The notes below the pieces were generated by a model. That model saw only the letters and a list, made by a program, of their open reading frames with translations, searched no databases and was not told where the DNA came from. From contig NZ_JANDJO010000001.1 in the NCBI RefSeq assembly GCF_024331145.1, positions 310,001-374,000 on the forward strand: a stretch of 64,000 bases of DNA, written 5' to 3'. The DNA comes from Shimia sp. CNT1-13L.2. GTDB taxonomy: Bacteria; Pseudomonadota; Alphaproteobacteria; Rhodobacterales; Rhodobacteraceae. Position 1 is the first letter of the stretch; each line of letters starts with the position of its first letter. The translations under genes were made by a program, and so were the position numbers. Positions 7,416 through 16,177 of this stretch are shown here, one piece after another.

Positions 7416-10400
7416 TCAGCCCGCGTTCATCCTCTGGCGCAGCTCAAAGGTGATCCGCGCAAGGAAATAGGCCAGCACACAGGCTAGCGCCGCGCCAAGG
7501 ATAAAGACCCCAAGCACCACGACAGCCTCCGCCCCGACCAGCATCGGGAGAAGCTGGCTTACAAACGGCAACGGCGCGCCGGTCACGGCCTGCGCACCCA
7601 CGGTCACCCCGGCCCAGGCCAGCAACAGCGCACCCAGCGCCCAGAGTCCACCGCCCAGCGCCTTCGAGACAGCCGCCCGGCGCAGGGCCGTCACCTGCCG
7701 CTGGATATCCGCCTGAACCGCCAAGAGCGACGGTACCACCAGCAGCACCAGCACCATCCCGAACCCAAGCCCGTAAACCAGCGTGATCACCGTTGGCTTG
7801 AGGAACTGCGCCTGCTGCGACTTTTCACTCAGCAGCGGTGCCAGCCCAAGAACCGTCGTCGCCGTTGTCAGGAACACCGGCCGCAACCGGTCTGCCGCGC
7901 CATCAATGATCGAGGGGAATAGCCCCCGTTCCTCGGCATATTCGTCAATCGTCGACACCAGAACGATGGAATCGTTGATGATGATCCCCGTCATCCCCAA
8001 CAGCCCCACCACCGTGAACATCGACAGCGGCACCTCGTGGTAATAGTGGCCATAGATCGTCCCGACGAGGCCAAAGGGAATGATCGCCATCACGACCACG
8101 GGCCGCACCCAGCTCGAGAACACCCAGGCCAGCACGAGGTAGATCCCCATCAGACAGATGATCAGGCCAAACCGCGCATCCTGAAGAAAAGTGTCTTCCT
8201 GCTCGGACAGACCCGCCAGATCCCAGTCGACCTGAAGCTCCGAGGCAATGCCCGGCAGGATCACCTCTTCCAGAACCCGCTCGATCTCGACCGCGCGCGC
8301 CGGATCATCCTGCGAGATGTCGCCCGTCACGTTAATCAGGCGAATGCCGTTCTCACGCCGCACCGTCGAAAACCCGGTCTGCCGCTCCACCGTCACAAGA
8401 TCAGCCAGCGGCACGTATTCACCGCCTGGCGTGCGCATCCGCGTCGCTTCGATAAAGTTGGCAGTCAGCTCGCCCGCAGGCAGTTCCACCCGGATCGCCG
8501 CACTGCGCGGCCCGTCCGGATAGGTCGCAGCCTCCCGCCCATTGAGCCGATGCCGCAACACCCGCCCCAGATCGTCAATCGCAAAGCCCAGAGCCCGCCC
8601 CTGCGGCGTCAGCTCAAGGATCAGCTCTTCCTTGTCATAGGCAAGATTGTCCTCCACCGCCGAAACCTCGGGGTATTCCAGAAGCGCCGTCTTGAGGGTT
8701 TCCGACGCCTGCTTGAGCGTCTGGGCATCCGCGCCATAAAACTGCACGTCCAGTGAATCCCCGCCCGGCCCCGAGCGGAAGCCCCGGAAACTCAGCGTAT
8801 CAACCAGCGGATGCTTGACCACGGCCCCCTGCAGGTCGGCCACGAACTTGAAACTCGAATAGGGCCGCAGGTCGGGATCAATCAGCTCGATCGCGATCCC
8901 GCCCAACAGGTCGGGGTCCAGCGTATCCGAGCCGCCAACCACATAGCCCGCCGTGCCCCCCAGCTGGGTCAGCACGTAATCAAGCGGGTTGGTGCCGTAT
9001 TTCTCTTCGTATTCCCTGGCCAGCGCCTCGGTCGCCCGCTGCATCTCGCGGCGCATTTCCTCGGCGTCCTGACGCGTCGCACTGGGCAGCATGATGAAGT
9101 TGCCCGTCACCGAAGACCGCTCCGGCGCGTTGAAGAACCGCCACTTCACGTCCCCCTGGATGAACAACGCCAGCTGTGACGCCAGCGCCACAATCGCCAA
9201 CCCAAGCACGGGGTAGCGTGCCCAAATCACGAAACGGATGAAGGGGCGGAACAACACTTCGCGAACCCAACGGAATCCCTGGTTCACCTTGCGCGACGGC
9301 CAGTCGTACCAATGGTCCTTCACCGTATGTTTCAACGCATGCGCCATGTGGTTCGGCAGGATCAGGAAGCATTCCACCAGCGACGCCAGCAGAACCACGA
9401 TCACCGTGAAGGGCACATCCGCGATCAACTCGCCGAAACGCCCGCTGATCACCGTCAGGCCAAAGAAGGCGATCACCGTTGTCAGGGTCGATGAAAACAC
9501 CGGCATCGCCATACGCCGCGCCGCGTTCTCGGCGGCGACAAAGGGCGCCTCGCCCAACCGTCGCGCCCGCGCATCTGCATGTTCGCCCACCACGATGGCA
9601 TCATCCACCACGATGCCCAGCGTGATGATCAGCGCAAACAGCGAGATCATGTTGATGGTGAACCCGAAGGCAAACATCATCGCCACAGTGGCCAGCATCG
9701 CTGTCGGAATACCCGCTGCCACCCAAAAGGCGATACGCGCGTTCAGGAACAGGAACAGCAGGCACAATACCAGCACCAGCCCCATAGCCCCGTTGTCCAG
9801 CAGGATATTCAAACGCCCCGTGATCGCCTCGGCACGGGTGCGGATCAACTCGATCGTCGTACCCTGCGGCAGGGTTGCCTGCATCTCGGCAGCCACCTCT
9901 TCCACGGTCTCCTGAATGCCGATGGCATCGCCCTTGTCGCTGCGGTCGATCCGGATCGAGATCGCGGGATCATTGCCCACGAAATAGGCCCGCTTGCGCG
10001 TCGCCGCCTCGACCCTCACCGTGGCCACATCGCCAATCGTCAACTTGCTGCCATCCGAATTCGAGCGCAGCACAATCTCCGCGATCTGGTCCGGTGCACG
10101 TTTCTCGATCCCCGTACGTACCCGCGCATTGGCTCCATCCACCGCCCCCGCCGGATCGGCATTCACCTCTTGCGCAATCGCCGCCGCGATCTGGGCAATG
10201 CTCAGATCATGAGTCATCAGGTCGACCATCGACACTTCGATCAGCGTCTCGGGCGAGGCGAAACCACGGATCGTTGTGCGCGTCACCCCTTCGGCAAACA
10301 GCCGCGCCACGAATTCATCGGTGTACTGGCCAAGCTGCTCCGGGTCCAAGGGTCCGGTGATCACCACATCCGTCACCCGATCCCGCCAGACCCCGCGCCG

Positions 10401-10805
10401 CACTGTCGGCTCTTCGGCCTCTTCCGGCAGGGTGTCGATGGAATCCACCACCGCCTCAACCGAATCCTCGGCCCGCGCCATGTCCCAGCCCGGCTCAAAG
10501 TTCAGCGTGATCCGCGCGTTGCCTTCAACCGAGCGGGACTCGGTGCTTTCCACGCCTTCCACCGCCAAAAGCGCGGGCTCCATGACCTGCACGATGGCGT
10601 TGTCCACGTCCGAGGCCCCGGCTCCTTCCCAGTCGACACTCACGCGTACATAGTCAACAACCACATCGGGAAAGAACTGCGCCCGCATCTTCGGAAAAGC
10701 CATCAGGCCGGCCACCACGAGCACCACAAGCAACAGGTTCGCCGCCGTCCCGTGGCGTGTGAAATACGACAGCAATCCGCTGGTGGGCTGGGACAGGCGG
10801 CGCAT
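7416..10805 (-). CDS. RND efflux transporter permease
   Basis: 1129 aa from the ATG at 10805, four bases after the adaptor stop. Proton-driven inner-membrane pump of the AcrB/MexB superfamily (HAE1-like). The first helix (about 24-42) is followed by a porter domain, a helix block containing TLGIVVDDAIVVGEHADAR with the paired Asp of helix 4, a second porter domain, and helices 7-12. The common RND length is about 1030-1050 aa; this one has about 90 extra C-terminal residues predicted to form two more membrane segments (WALGALLLAWAGVTVGAQ and VVLGVFILGAALACVLAYFL). The outer-membrane channel is not encoded nearby. Substrate unknown. Confidence 0.93.
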   Translation of the reverse strand: MRRLSQPTSGLLSYFTRHGTAANLLLVVLVVAGLMAFPKMRAQFFPDVVVDYVRVSVDWEGAGASDVDNAIVQVMEPALLAVEGVESTESRSVEGNARITLNFEPGWDMARAEDSVEAVVDSIDTLPEEAEEPTVRRGVWRDRVTDVVITGPLDPEQLGQYTDEFVARLFAEGVTRTTIRGFASPETLIEVSMVDLMTHDLSIAQIAAAIAQEVNADPAGAVDGANARVRTGIEKRAPDQIAEIVLRSNSDGSKLTIGDVATVRVEAATRKRAYFVGNDPAISIRIDRSDKGDAIGIQETVEEVAAEMQATLPQGTTIELIRTRAEAITGRLNILLDNGAMGLVLVLCLLFLFLNARIAFWVAAGIPTAMLATVAMMFAFGFTINMISLFALIITLGIVVDDAIVVGEHADARARRLGEAPFVAAENAARRMAMPVFSSTLTTVIAFFGLTVISGRFGELIADVPFTVIVVLLASLVECFLILPNHMAHALKHTVKDHWYDWPSRKVNQGFRWVREVLFRPFIRFVIWARYPVLGLAIVALASQLALFIQGDVKWRFFNAPERSSVTGNFIMLPSATRQDAEEMRREMQRATEALAREYEEKYGTNPLDYVLTQLGGTAGYVVGGSDTLDPDLLGGIAIELIDPDLRPYSSFKFVADLQGAVVKHPLVDTLSFRGFRSGPGGDSLDVQFYGADAQTLKQASETLKTALLEYPEVSAVEDNLAYDKEELILELTPQGRALGFAIDDLGRVLRHRLNGREAATYPDGPRSAAIRVELPAGELTANFIEATRMRTPGGEYVPLADLVTVERQTGFSTVRRENGIRLINVTGDISQDDPARAVEIERVLEEVILPGIASELQVDWDLAGLSEQEDTFLQDARFGLIICLMGIYLVLAWVFSSWVRPVVVMAIIPFGLVGTIYGHYYHEVPLSMFTVVGLLGMTGIIINDSIVLVSTIDEYAEERGLFPSIIDGAADRLRPVFLTTATTVLGLAPLLSEKSQQAQFLKPTVITLVYGLGFGMVLVLLVVPSLLAVQADIQRQVTALRRAAVSKALGGGLWALGALLLAWAGVTVGAQAVTGAPLPFVSQLLPMLVGAEAVVVLGVFILGAALACVLAYFLARITFELRQRMNAG

Positions 10806-10809
10806 CAGC

Positions 10810-12267
10810 TTAGCCTCCCATCCGGCTTTCAAGCCGTTCAATCACCTGCGCCGGCACCTGCGGCTGCGCCAAGGCGCCCAGCAAACGCTCTTTCATCTCG
10901 GCAGGTATGCGCTTGTTGCCCTCGACAAAGGCAATCAACTCGGCCCGCCGCGCATCACTTAGGGACACGACATCCGGCTTAGCCTCGGCGACAGGCAACC
11001 CATCCACAAGCGGCTTCACCCGGATACCCGGCCCAAGCAGCGGCGTCAGACGCGCCACCACCATCTTGCCCTCAAGCCCGCTGTTGCGCACCAGGATGAT
11101 GTCGGCCTGACGGCGCAGCAGGTCCACCTCGACCGCCTCAAGGCGATCCTGGTCACCCACCACCATCACGCGGCCCCGCGCATCCAGCGCACTTGCCGGC
11201 AGTTCGATGATCCCGTCAATTTCCGCCTCGCGCACACGCACAGTCACGAAATCACCCGGTTTGAGGCCACGCGGCGCATCCAGCCGGGCAAAGATCTGGC
11301 GGCCGGTCTGGCCATCGCCCACGATCGCCCCCTCGCGCGAGATCACCCCGGTCGCCGTCAGGTCTTCGCCCATCACGTCCAACATCACCCGCACTTTCGC
11401 CGGATGCAGGGCACCACGTTCATCCAAAAGCCGCACGTACTGCGGCGTCGACACCCGGAACGACACCTCAAGCGCCGTCGCATCAATCAATGTCGCCAGC
11501 CGCTCGTTGGGCGTCACCAAGCCACCCTTCACCACCGACACATCCGATAGCGTGCCGCTGAATTCCGCGAACAGGCTTGTTTCCGCCAACACCCGCTTGG
11601 CCTCGGCCTGCGCAATCCGGGTGCGTTCCAGACGGGTCGCCGCCTGATCAATGCGCGCTTCGGCCTGCGCCACCGCCTGCCGCCGGGCCACAACCGCCTG
11701 ATTGGCCGATGCAAGCGACAGTTCCGCCGCCTCGACCGCCGCGGCCGTGCCCACGTCACGCGCCTGCAAATCCTGTTGCCGGCCAAGCGCCTGCGTGCGC
11801 AAGCGGGCCTGCTCCTGCGCCGCCAAAAGTTCTGCCTGCGCCAGCTCCAGCGCACGCGCGGCCTCACGCCCCTCGGCCTCGGCATCCAGCAGGTCGCTGT
11901 TCACCCGATCCAGCGCAAACTGCGCAACCGTCGGGTCGATCTGCAAAAGCAACTGCCCCTGCGCAACCTGTCCGCCTTCGATCACCGCATCATCCAGCCG
12001 CACGATCGTCCCCGAAGCCTTGGCCCGCAATTCAAGACTGCGGCGGCTCTCGATCTCGCCAAAGGCCACCAGTTCCGGCGCAATCCGGTCAGCGCGCGCC
12101 TCGACCACGTTCACCGCAAACAGCCGCTCGCGCGCCTGCGGCGGCCGGTTTTCCCGCGCCATCCGCTCGGACACCGCGCCCCAGACCATCTGCCCGGCAT
12201 AGACGAGAAGGCCGATGGTCACGGCCAAAAGGAACATCCCCACAAGGCTTTGTCTCAAGAAACGCAT
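10810..12267 (-). CDS. RND efflux periplasmic adaptor (MFP)
   Basis: 485 aa, one N-terminal membrane anchor (about residues 11-30) followed by the lipoyl/barrel-sandwich half motif (ELRAKASGTIVRLD), a long Ala/Glu/Arg-rich alpha-helical hairpin (about 110-220), the second lipoyl half (LFAEFSGTLSDVSVVKGGLV) and a beta-barrel domain. This is the membrane-fusion protein that links the RND permease to an outer-membrane channel. The C-terminal roughly 60 residues (SLSDARRAELIAFVEGN to the end) form an unusual extra helical tail. It is the first gene of the efflux pair, downstream of moaB. Confidence 0.92.
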   Translation of the reverse strand: MRFLRQSLVGMFLLAVTIGLLVYAGQMVWGAVSERMARENRPPQARERLFAVNVVEARADRIAPELVAFGEIESRRSLELRAKASGTIVRLDDAVIEGGQVAQGQLLLQIDPTVAQFALDRVNSDLLDAEAEGREAARALELAQAELLAAQEQARLRTQALGRQQDLQARDVGTAAAVEAAELSLASANQAVVARRQAVAQAEARIDQAATRLERTRIAQAEAKRVLAETSLFAEFSGTLSDVSVVKGGLVTPNERLATLIDATALEVSFRVSTPQYVRLLDERGALHPAKVRVMLDVMGEDLTATGVISREGAIVGDGQTGRQIFARLDAPRGLKPGDFVTVRVREAEIDGIIELPASALDARGRVMVVGDQDRLEAVEVDLLRRQADIILVRNSGLEGKMVVARLTPLLGPGIRVKPLVDGLPVAEAKPDVVSLSDARRAELIAFVEGNKRIPAEMKERLLGALAQPQVPAQVIERLESRMGG

Positions 12268-12334
12268 GCTGGCCTTTCATCGCTGGCGTCAGTCGCACGA
12301 CATCATCCGCCTTACAGGCGGTTTTGCCAAGTAT

Positions 12335-12350
12335 TACGTGTCTTTACGTA
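12335..12350. promoter_or_regulatory. TACGT-N6-ACGTA dyad upstream of the efflux genes
   Basis: A perfect 5-bp inverted repeat with a 6-bp spacer lies 68-83 bp upstream of the adaptor start, in the only gap (91 bp) between moaB and the pump genes. Position and symmetry suit an operator for a TetR/MarR-like repressor, but no regulator gene is adjacent, so this is inference. Confidence 0.35.
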
Positions 12351-12358
12351 GGAACGGA

Positions 12359-12901
12359 TCACTTCCGTCGCAAATGTTCGTCAAGACGCGGAAATATTTC
12401 CACGAAGTTGCAGGGCAGATGCCGGTAATCCAGCTGGTACTGCAAAATCTCGTCCCAGGCGTCCTTGCAGGCCCCGGTAGATCCCGGCAGCGCGAAAAGA
12501 TAGGTGCCGTTCGCCACCCCGCCCGTCGCCCGCGACTGCACCGCGCTGGTGCCGATCTTCTGCATCGACACCATGGTAAAGACCGTACCGAACGCCTCGA
12601 TTTCCTTCTCATAGACGTCGCGGTGCGCCTCGACGGTCACATCGCGCCCGGTCAGGCCCGTGCCGCCGGTCGAGATGATCACATCCACATCCGGATTGGC
12701 ACACCACTCCCAAAGCTGGGCCGCGATCTCGTCACGTTCGTCACGGATGATCTTGCGATCCGCCAGCAGGTGCCCCGCCCCTTCGATCCGCCCCACCAGC
12801 GTGTCGCCAGACTTGTCCTGATCAAGCCCCCGCGTGTCCGACACGGTCAGAACCGCGATACGCACGGGGATAAACTCTTTGTTTTCATCGAAACGGGGCA
12901 T
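12359..12901 (-). CDS. moaB: Molybdenum cofactor biosynthesis protein MoaB
   Basis: 180 aa from the ATG at 12901, with GGAG seven bases upstream; a GTG one codon earlier is the alternative. Molybdopterin-binding fold with the signatures AVLTVSDTR near the N-terminus, STGGTGLTGRDVT and ALPGSTGACKDAWDEIL. MoaB/MogA proteins adenylylate molybdopterin before molybdenum insertion. It lies in a minus-strand run after a metallophosphoesterase and before the RND genes. The C-terminal HLPCNFVEIFPRLDEHL is typical of proteobacterial MoaB. Confidence 0.93.
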   Translation of the reverse strand: MPRFDENKEFIPVRIAVLTVSDTRGLDQDKSGDTLVGRIEGAGHLLADRKIIRDERDEIAAQLWEWCANPDVDVIISTGGTGLTGRDVTVEAHRDVYEKEIEAFGTVFTMVSMQKIGTSAVQSRATGGVANGTYLFALPGSTGACKDAWDEILQYQLDYRHLPCNFVEIFPRLDEHLRRK

Positions 12902-12975
12902 CACCTTGCTCCAGATAACCCCGCCACAGGACGGGGACAGTCAATAGGCAGGCCGGGCTTGCCCCGACCACGAAA

Positions 12976-13590
12976 TCACAAGGCCGCCCCAGCCGGGGCA
13001 ACCTCGAACACACGTCCAGCCGGGCCAAGGTTCACAACGCGGCTCGCGCCGATCCGCCCCTCTTCGCCCCAGCAATCATGTACATGGCCACAGACCGCCA
13101 GCTGCGGCTGCACCCGGGCAATGGCGTCGCGAATGGCGGTTGAGCCCACCGAAAGCCCAGTCGAGGTCCGGTCCGCGATCCCCTTGGGCGGTGAATGGGT
13201 CATCACCACATCGGCCTGTGCGCAGCCATCCAGCAGCGCGGCCGCCTGCGCCTCGTCCAGATCGCAGGACCAGCTACCAAAGGGAGTCACCGGCACGCCA
13301 TAGCCCAACCCGAACACCGAAATCCCATCGATCTCGACACCCGACCCATGCAGCACATACCACCCTTCCGGCGCGGCACTTTGCAGTTCCTCAAAACTCT
13401 CGCAGTTTCCCGGCACGGCAACCACCGGCGCCTTCAGATCCGCCAGCATCTCCATCGCGCTGTTTAGCCCGTGCCGCGCATTGCAGAAATCCCCCGCCGC
13501 CAGCACCAGATCCACCTCGCCGCTCGCCTCCACCAGCCGCGCCGCATGGGCGGCCCCCAGATGCAGATCGGAAAAGGCCAGAACCTTCAT
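12976..13590 (-). CDS. Metallophosphoesterase
   Basis: 204 aa from the ATG at 13590 (MKVLAFSDLHLG); the longer open frame is a readthrough of the overlapping upstream gene. All five calcineurin-like phosphoesterase motifs are visible: FSDLHLG, LAAGDFCN, PGNCES, VMTHSPPKG and CGHVHD, giving the two-metal site. The substrate is unknown; the YfcE/CpdA-like size suggests a phosphodiester. The start overlaps the upstream uracil-DNA glycosylase stop (ATGA), so the two are co-translated. Confidence 0.9.
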   Translation of the reverse strand: MKVLAFSDLHLGAAHAARLVEASGEVDLVLAAGDFCNARHGLNSAMEMLADLKAPVVAVPGNCESFEELQSAAPEGWYVLHGSGVEIDGISVFGLGYGVPVTPFGSWSCDLDEAQAAALLDGCAQADVVMTHSPPKGIADRTSTGLSVGSTAIRDAIARVQPQLAVCGHVHDCWGEEGRIGASRVVNLGPAGRVFEVAPAGAAL

Positions 13591-14369
13591 GCAAGCTCTC
13601 GCAACTTGGCCTGCAAGCTCAGCAAATCCGCCCAGGCCTCGCGTTTCGCCCCCGGCTGCCGCAAGAGATAGGCCGGATGGAACATCGGCATCACCGGCTT
13701 GCCAAAGGCCTCCTGCCAGTTGCCGCGCAAACGGGTGATCCCGCGCCGACCAAGCACCGCCTGACAGGAAATATTGCCCATCAGAACAATCACATCCGGC
13801 GCGACGATCTCGACATGCCGTTGCAGGAACGGCCCCAGCATGGCGATTTCCTCGGGCAGCGGATCGCGATTCTGTGGTGGCCGCCACGGCAAGACGTTGG
13901 TGATATAGATCGACTGCGCCGACAGGGGCGCCTCGCGTCCCATCTCGATCGCCTCGAACATCCGGTCCAGCAACTGCCCCGCACGGCCGACAAACGGCTT
14001 GCCCTGACGATCTTCGTCCCGCCCCGGCGCCTCGCCGATGATCATCACCCGCGCCGCCGGATTGCCGTCCGAGAACACAAGGTTGCGCGCGCCTTTCTTC
14101 AGCTCGCAGTGATCAAACGCCGCCATTGCCGCCTTCAGCTCGTCCAACGTCTTGACCCGCTCCACCGCGGCCTTTGCCTCGACCACGGGATCGATCTTCG
14201 GGGCCGCCACAATCGGCGCTTCCGCCTCGGGTGTCTTGACCGGCTTGGGCTGTTTCTTCGGCGCCTCGTAACGGTTCAGCGGCGCATCCAGCATCGCCTC
14301 GGTCACCCCAAGGTCTACCTGCCACTCCAGCAGGGCACGCGCCGTGTAATAGTCGAGGGCCGATTCCAT
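13587..14369 (-). CDS. Uracil-DNA glycosylase, family 4-like
   Basis: 260 aa. The C-terminal roughly 170 residues are a UDG domain: GEAPGRDEDRQGKPFVGRAG (motif A), the ITNVLPWRPPQNR segment and MFHPAYLLRQ (motif B). It removes uracil from DNA in base-excision repair. An N-terminal extension of about 80 residues (Pro/Lys/Ala-rich linker plus helix) precedes it. Family-4 enzymes normally hold a [4Fe-4S] cluster on four Cys; here only two Cys exist in the whole protein (FDHCEL and GNISCQ), so a canonical cluster cannot form. First gene of a minus-strand operon with the metallophosphoesterase. Confidence 0.88.
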   Translation of the reverse strand: MESALDYYTARALLEWQVDLGVTEAMLDAPLNRYEAPKKQPKPVKTPEAEAPIVAAPKIDPVVEAKAAVERVKTLDELKAAMAAFDHCELKKGARNLVFSDGNPAARVMIIGEAPGRDEDRQGKPFVGRAGQLLDRMFEAIEMGREAPLSAQSIYITNVLPWRPPQNRDPLPEEIAMLGPFLQRHVEIVAPDVIVLMGNISCQAVLGRRGITRLRGNWQEAFGKPVMPMFHPAYLLRQPGAKREAWADLLSLQAKLRELA

Positions 14370-14411
14370 GCCGCCACCCTATCGCGTTGGTCACGGGGCC
14401 GGAAGGGCACA

Positions 14412-14471
14412 AAGGGGCGCTGCCCCTCTTGCCCCATCCGGGGCAATTCACCCCGGAGGTATTTTTGGTGC
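14412..14471 (-). repeat. Dispersed intergenic repeat, copy 2
   Basis: Read on the minus strand it gives AAAAATACCTCCGGGGTGAA, a TTGCCCC-ggat-GGGGCAA hairpin and GGGGC-a-GCGCCCC. This is the same order of elements as copy 1 at 5805-5859. It lies between the divergent UDG and pyrB starts, so here it cannot be a simple shared terminator. Confidence 0.75.
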
Positions 14472-14549
14472 ATTGAAGCCCATGGGTCTTCTTGCCCCGC
14501 ACCTGCGGCCTTTCTATAAGCAGTCAAACATCCGGATAAGGAGCGGGCC

Positions 14550-15506
14550 ATGGGGTTCCATCAAAAACACCTGTTGGGGATCGAGCATCTGCGTCCCGAA
14601 GAGATCACCGCGATCCTTGATCTGGCCGATCAGTATGTCGATCTGAACCGCCGCGAGATGAAGCATTCCGATGCGCTGACCGGCCTCACGCAGATCAACA
14701 TGTTCTTCGAGAACTCGACCCGCACGCAGGCCTCTTTCGAACTGGCCGGCAAACGCCTTGGGGCGGATGTGATGAACATGGCGATGCAGGCCTCGTCGAT
14801 CAAGAAGGGCGAAACCCTGATCGACACCGCGCTGACGCTCAATGCCATGCACCCCGATCTTCTGGTGGTGCGACACCCGCATTCCGGCGCGGTCGATCTG
14901 CTGGCGCAAAAGGTGAACTGCGCCGTGCTGAACGCCGGTGACGGCAAGCACGAACACCCCACGCAGGCGCTTCTGGATGCGCTGACCATCCGCCGCGCCA
15001 AGGGCCGCCTGCATCGCCTCAACATCGCGATCTGCGGCGACATCGCCCACAGCCGCGTGGCGCGCTCGAACCTGATCCTGCTGGGCAAGATGGAAAACCG
15101 TGTCCGCCTGATCGGCCCGCCCACCCTGATGCCGAGCCAGATCGGCGAGTTCGGCGTCGAGGTCTACGAGGACATGAACGAGGGCCTGAAAGACGTTGAC
15201 GTGGTGATGATGCTGCGCCTGCAACGCGAACGCATGGACGGCGGCTTCATTCCGTCCGAACGTGAATACTACCACCGCTATGGCCTTGATGCCGCGAAAC
15301 TCGCGAATGCCAAGGACGACGCCATCGTCATGCATCCCGGCCCGATGAACCGCGGCGTCGAGATCGACGGCGAAATCGCCGATGACATCAACCGCTCGGT
15401 GATCCAGGAGCAGGTCGAAATGGGCGTCGCCGTACGCATGGCCGCCATGGACCTTCTGGCCCGCAACCTGCGCGCCAGCCGCGCCGCACAACCGGTCGAG
15501 GCCTGA
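14550..15506 (+). CDS. pyrB: Aspartate carbamoyltransferase catalytic chain
   Basis: 318 aa. Second step of de novo pyrimidine synthesis: carbamoyl phosphate plus aspartate gives carbamoyl aspartate. The carbamoyl-phosphate loop [12 protein letters not shown] (STRT at 56-59), the HPTQALLDA motif near 140, the [16 protein letters not shown] segment and [12 protein letters not shown] are all present. No pyrI regulatory gene is seen. The downstream pyrC-like gene appears non-catalytic, which points to a class A-type ATCase/pseudo-DHOase complex. AAGGAGCGG precedes the start. Confidence 0.96.
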   Translation: MGFHQKHLLGIEHLRPEEITAILDLADQYVDLNRREMKHSDALTGLTQINMFFENSTRTQASFELAGKRLGADVMNMAMQASSIKKGETLIDTALTLNAMHPDLLVVRHPHSGAVDLLAQKVNCAVLNAGDGKHEHPTQALLDALTIRRAKGRLHRLNIAICGDIAHSRVARSNLILLGKMENRVRLIGPPTLMPSQIGEFGVEVYEDMNEGLKDVDVVMMLRLQRERMDGGFIPSEREYYHRYGLDAAKLANAKDDAIVMHPGPMNRGVEIDGEIADDINRSVIQEQVEMGVAVRMAAMDLLARNLRASRAAQPVEA

Positions 15507-15509
15507 TCG

Positions 15510-15611
15510 ATGGAAGACCCCAAAGACCCGAAAATGAGCGGCCGCGTGGCCACCGTCGCCCTGATCGTCATGTTCGCGATGGTTGGTCTGATCGTCTGGA
15601 TCGGCGGGTGA
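15510..15611 (+). CDS. 33-aa single-helix membrane peptide
   Basis: A short frame starts with ATG three bases after the pyrB stop and encodes MEDPKDPKMSGRVATVALIV plus MFAMVGLIVWIGG. The first nine residues are charged and the rest forms one helix. Its TGA overlaps the GTG start of the next gene (GTGA). The lack of a gap on either side supports a real, translationally coupled small gene. Function unknown; it may associate with the downstream PH-domain membrane proteins. Confidence 0.6.
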   Translation: MEDPKDPKMSGRVATVALIVMFAMVGLIVWIGG

Positions 15612-16168
15612 GCCGGATGGAGGTCTCTGCCACCGAACGCGGCCTCGTGCGCCTGTTCGCGGTGGACCTTCCTGCCGAAGAGATCGAGACCTTCCGCACC
15701 CCCGACACCAACGAAGACGGCGATCTTGTTGCCTGGCCTCTCAAGGCAGCACTTGGCGCCTCCTATCTCGACGAAGACTTCATCGAACTCTTCCCCGTCA
15801 GGGACCTCGAAGAGCTGGGCCTGCGCGGCTACATGGTGCAGGGCCTTGGCATCGCCGAGGCGGATGTGACTGAAGACACCCTGCGGCTCGACGCGATTGA
15901 TGGCTGGGTGCTGGTGATCCTGTCGAACGCCTTTGACGGGTTCGCCCAGACCCTTGCCCCCCGCGCGCCGCTTCGCTGGATCGGGACCTACAAGGAAGAA
16001 ACCGCCCCCGTCACCTTTGCGCCGCTGCCCTCGGATGCCGCCAGGGGTGTGGTCGAAACGCCCGGCTCCGCCAAATCCAACCCGCATCTTACCCTGTTGT
16101 GGGCCATCCTCGCCCTGCCCGTCGCCGCGCTGCTGATCGGCGTTATCCTGTTCCTCTTGCTGACATAG
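15608..16168 (+). CDS. Hypothetical tail-anchored membrane protein
   Basis: 186 aa from a GTG start; an in-frame ATG follows three codons later. The soluble N-terminal part (about 1-150) is acidic and contains LRGYMVQGLGIAEADVTED and the conserved-looking SNAFDGFAQTLAPR. A single C-terminal helix (about 162-185: LLWAILALPVAALLIGVILF) makes it a tail-anchored protein with the bulk in the cytoplasm. No family recognised. It belongs to the pyrB-plsY run by a 4-bp overlap upstream and a 9-bp gap downstream. Confidence 0.75.
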   Translation: MSRMEVSATERGLVRLFAVDLPAEEIETFRTPDTNEDGDLVAWPLKAALGASYLDEDFIELFPVRDLEELGLRGYMVQGLGIAEADVTEDTLRLDAIDGWVLVILSNAFDGFAQTLAPRAPLRWIGTYKEETAPVTFAPLPSDAARGVVETPGSAKSNPHLTLLWAILALPVAALLIGVILFLLLT

Positions 16169-16177
16169 GGGCGACAG

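Noticed and set aside
9579-10982. Long plus-strand frames opposite the RND permease and adaptor
   Set aside because: Compositional shadows of the pump genes; basic, repetitive products with no family features.
12976-13887. Extended N-terminus for the metallophosphoesterase
   Set aside because: The extra 99 residues come from the overlapping UDG gene read in another frame; the ATG at 13590 forms a normal ATGA junction and starts at the family's conserved beginning.
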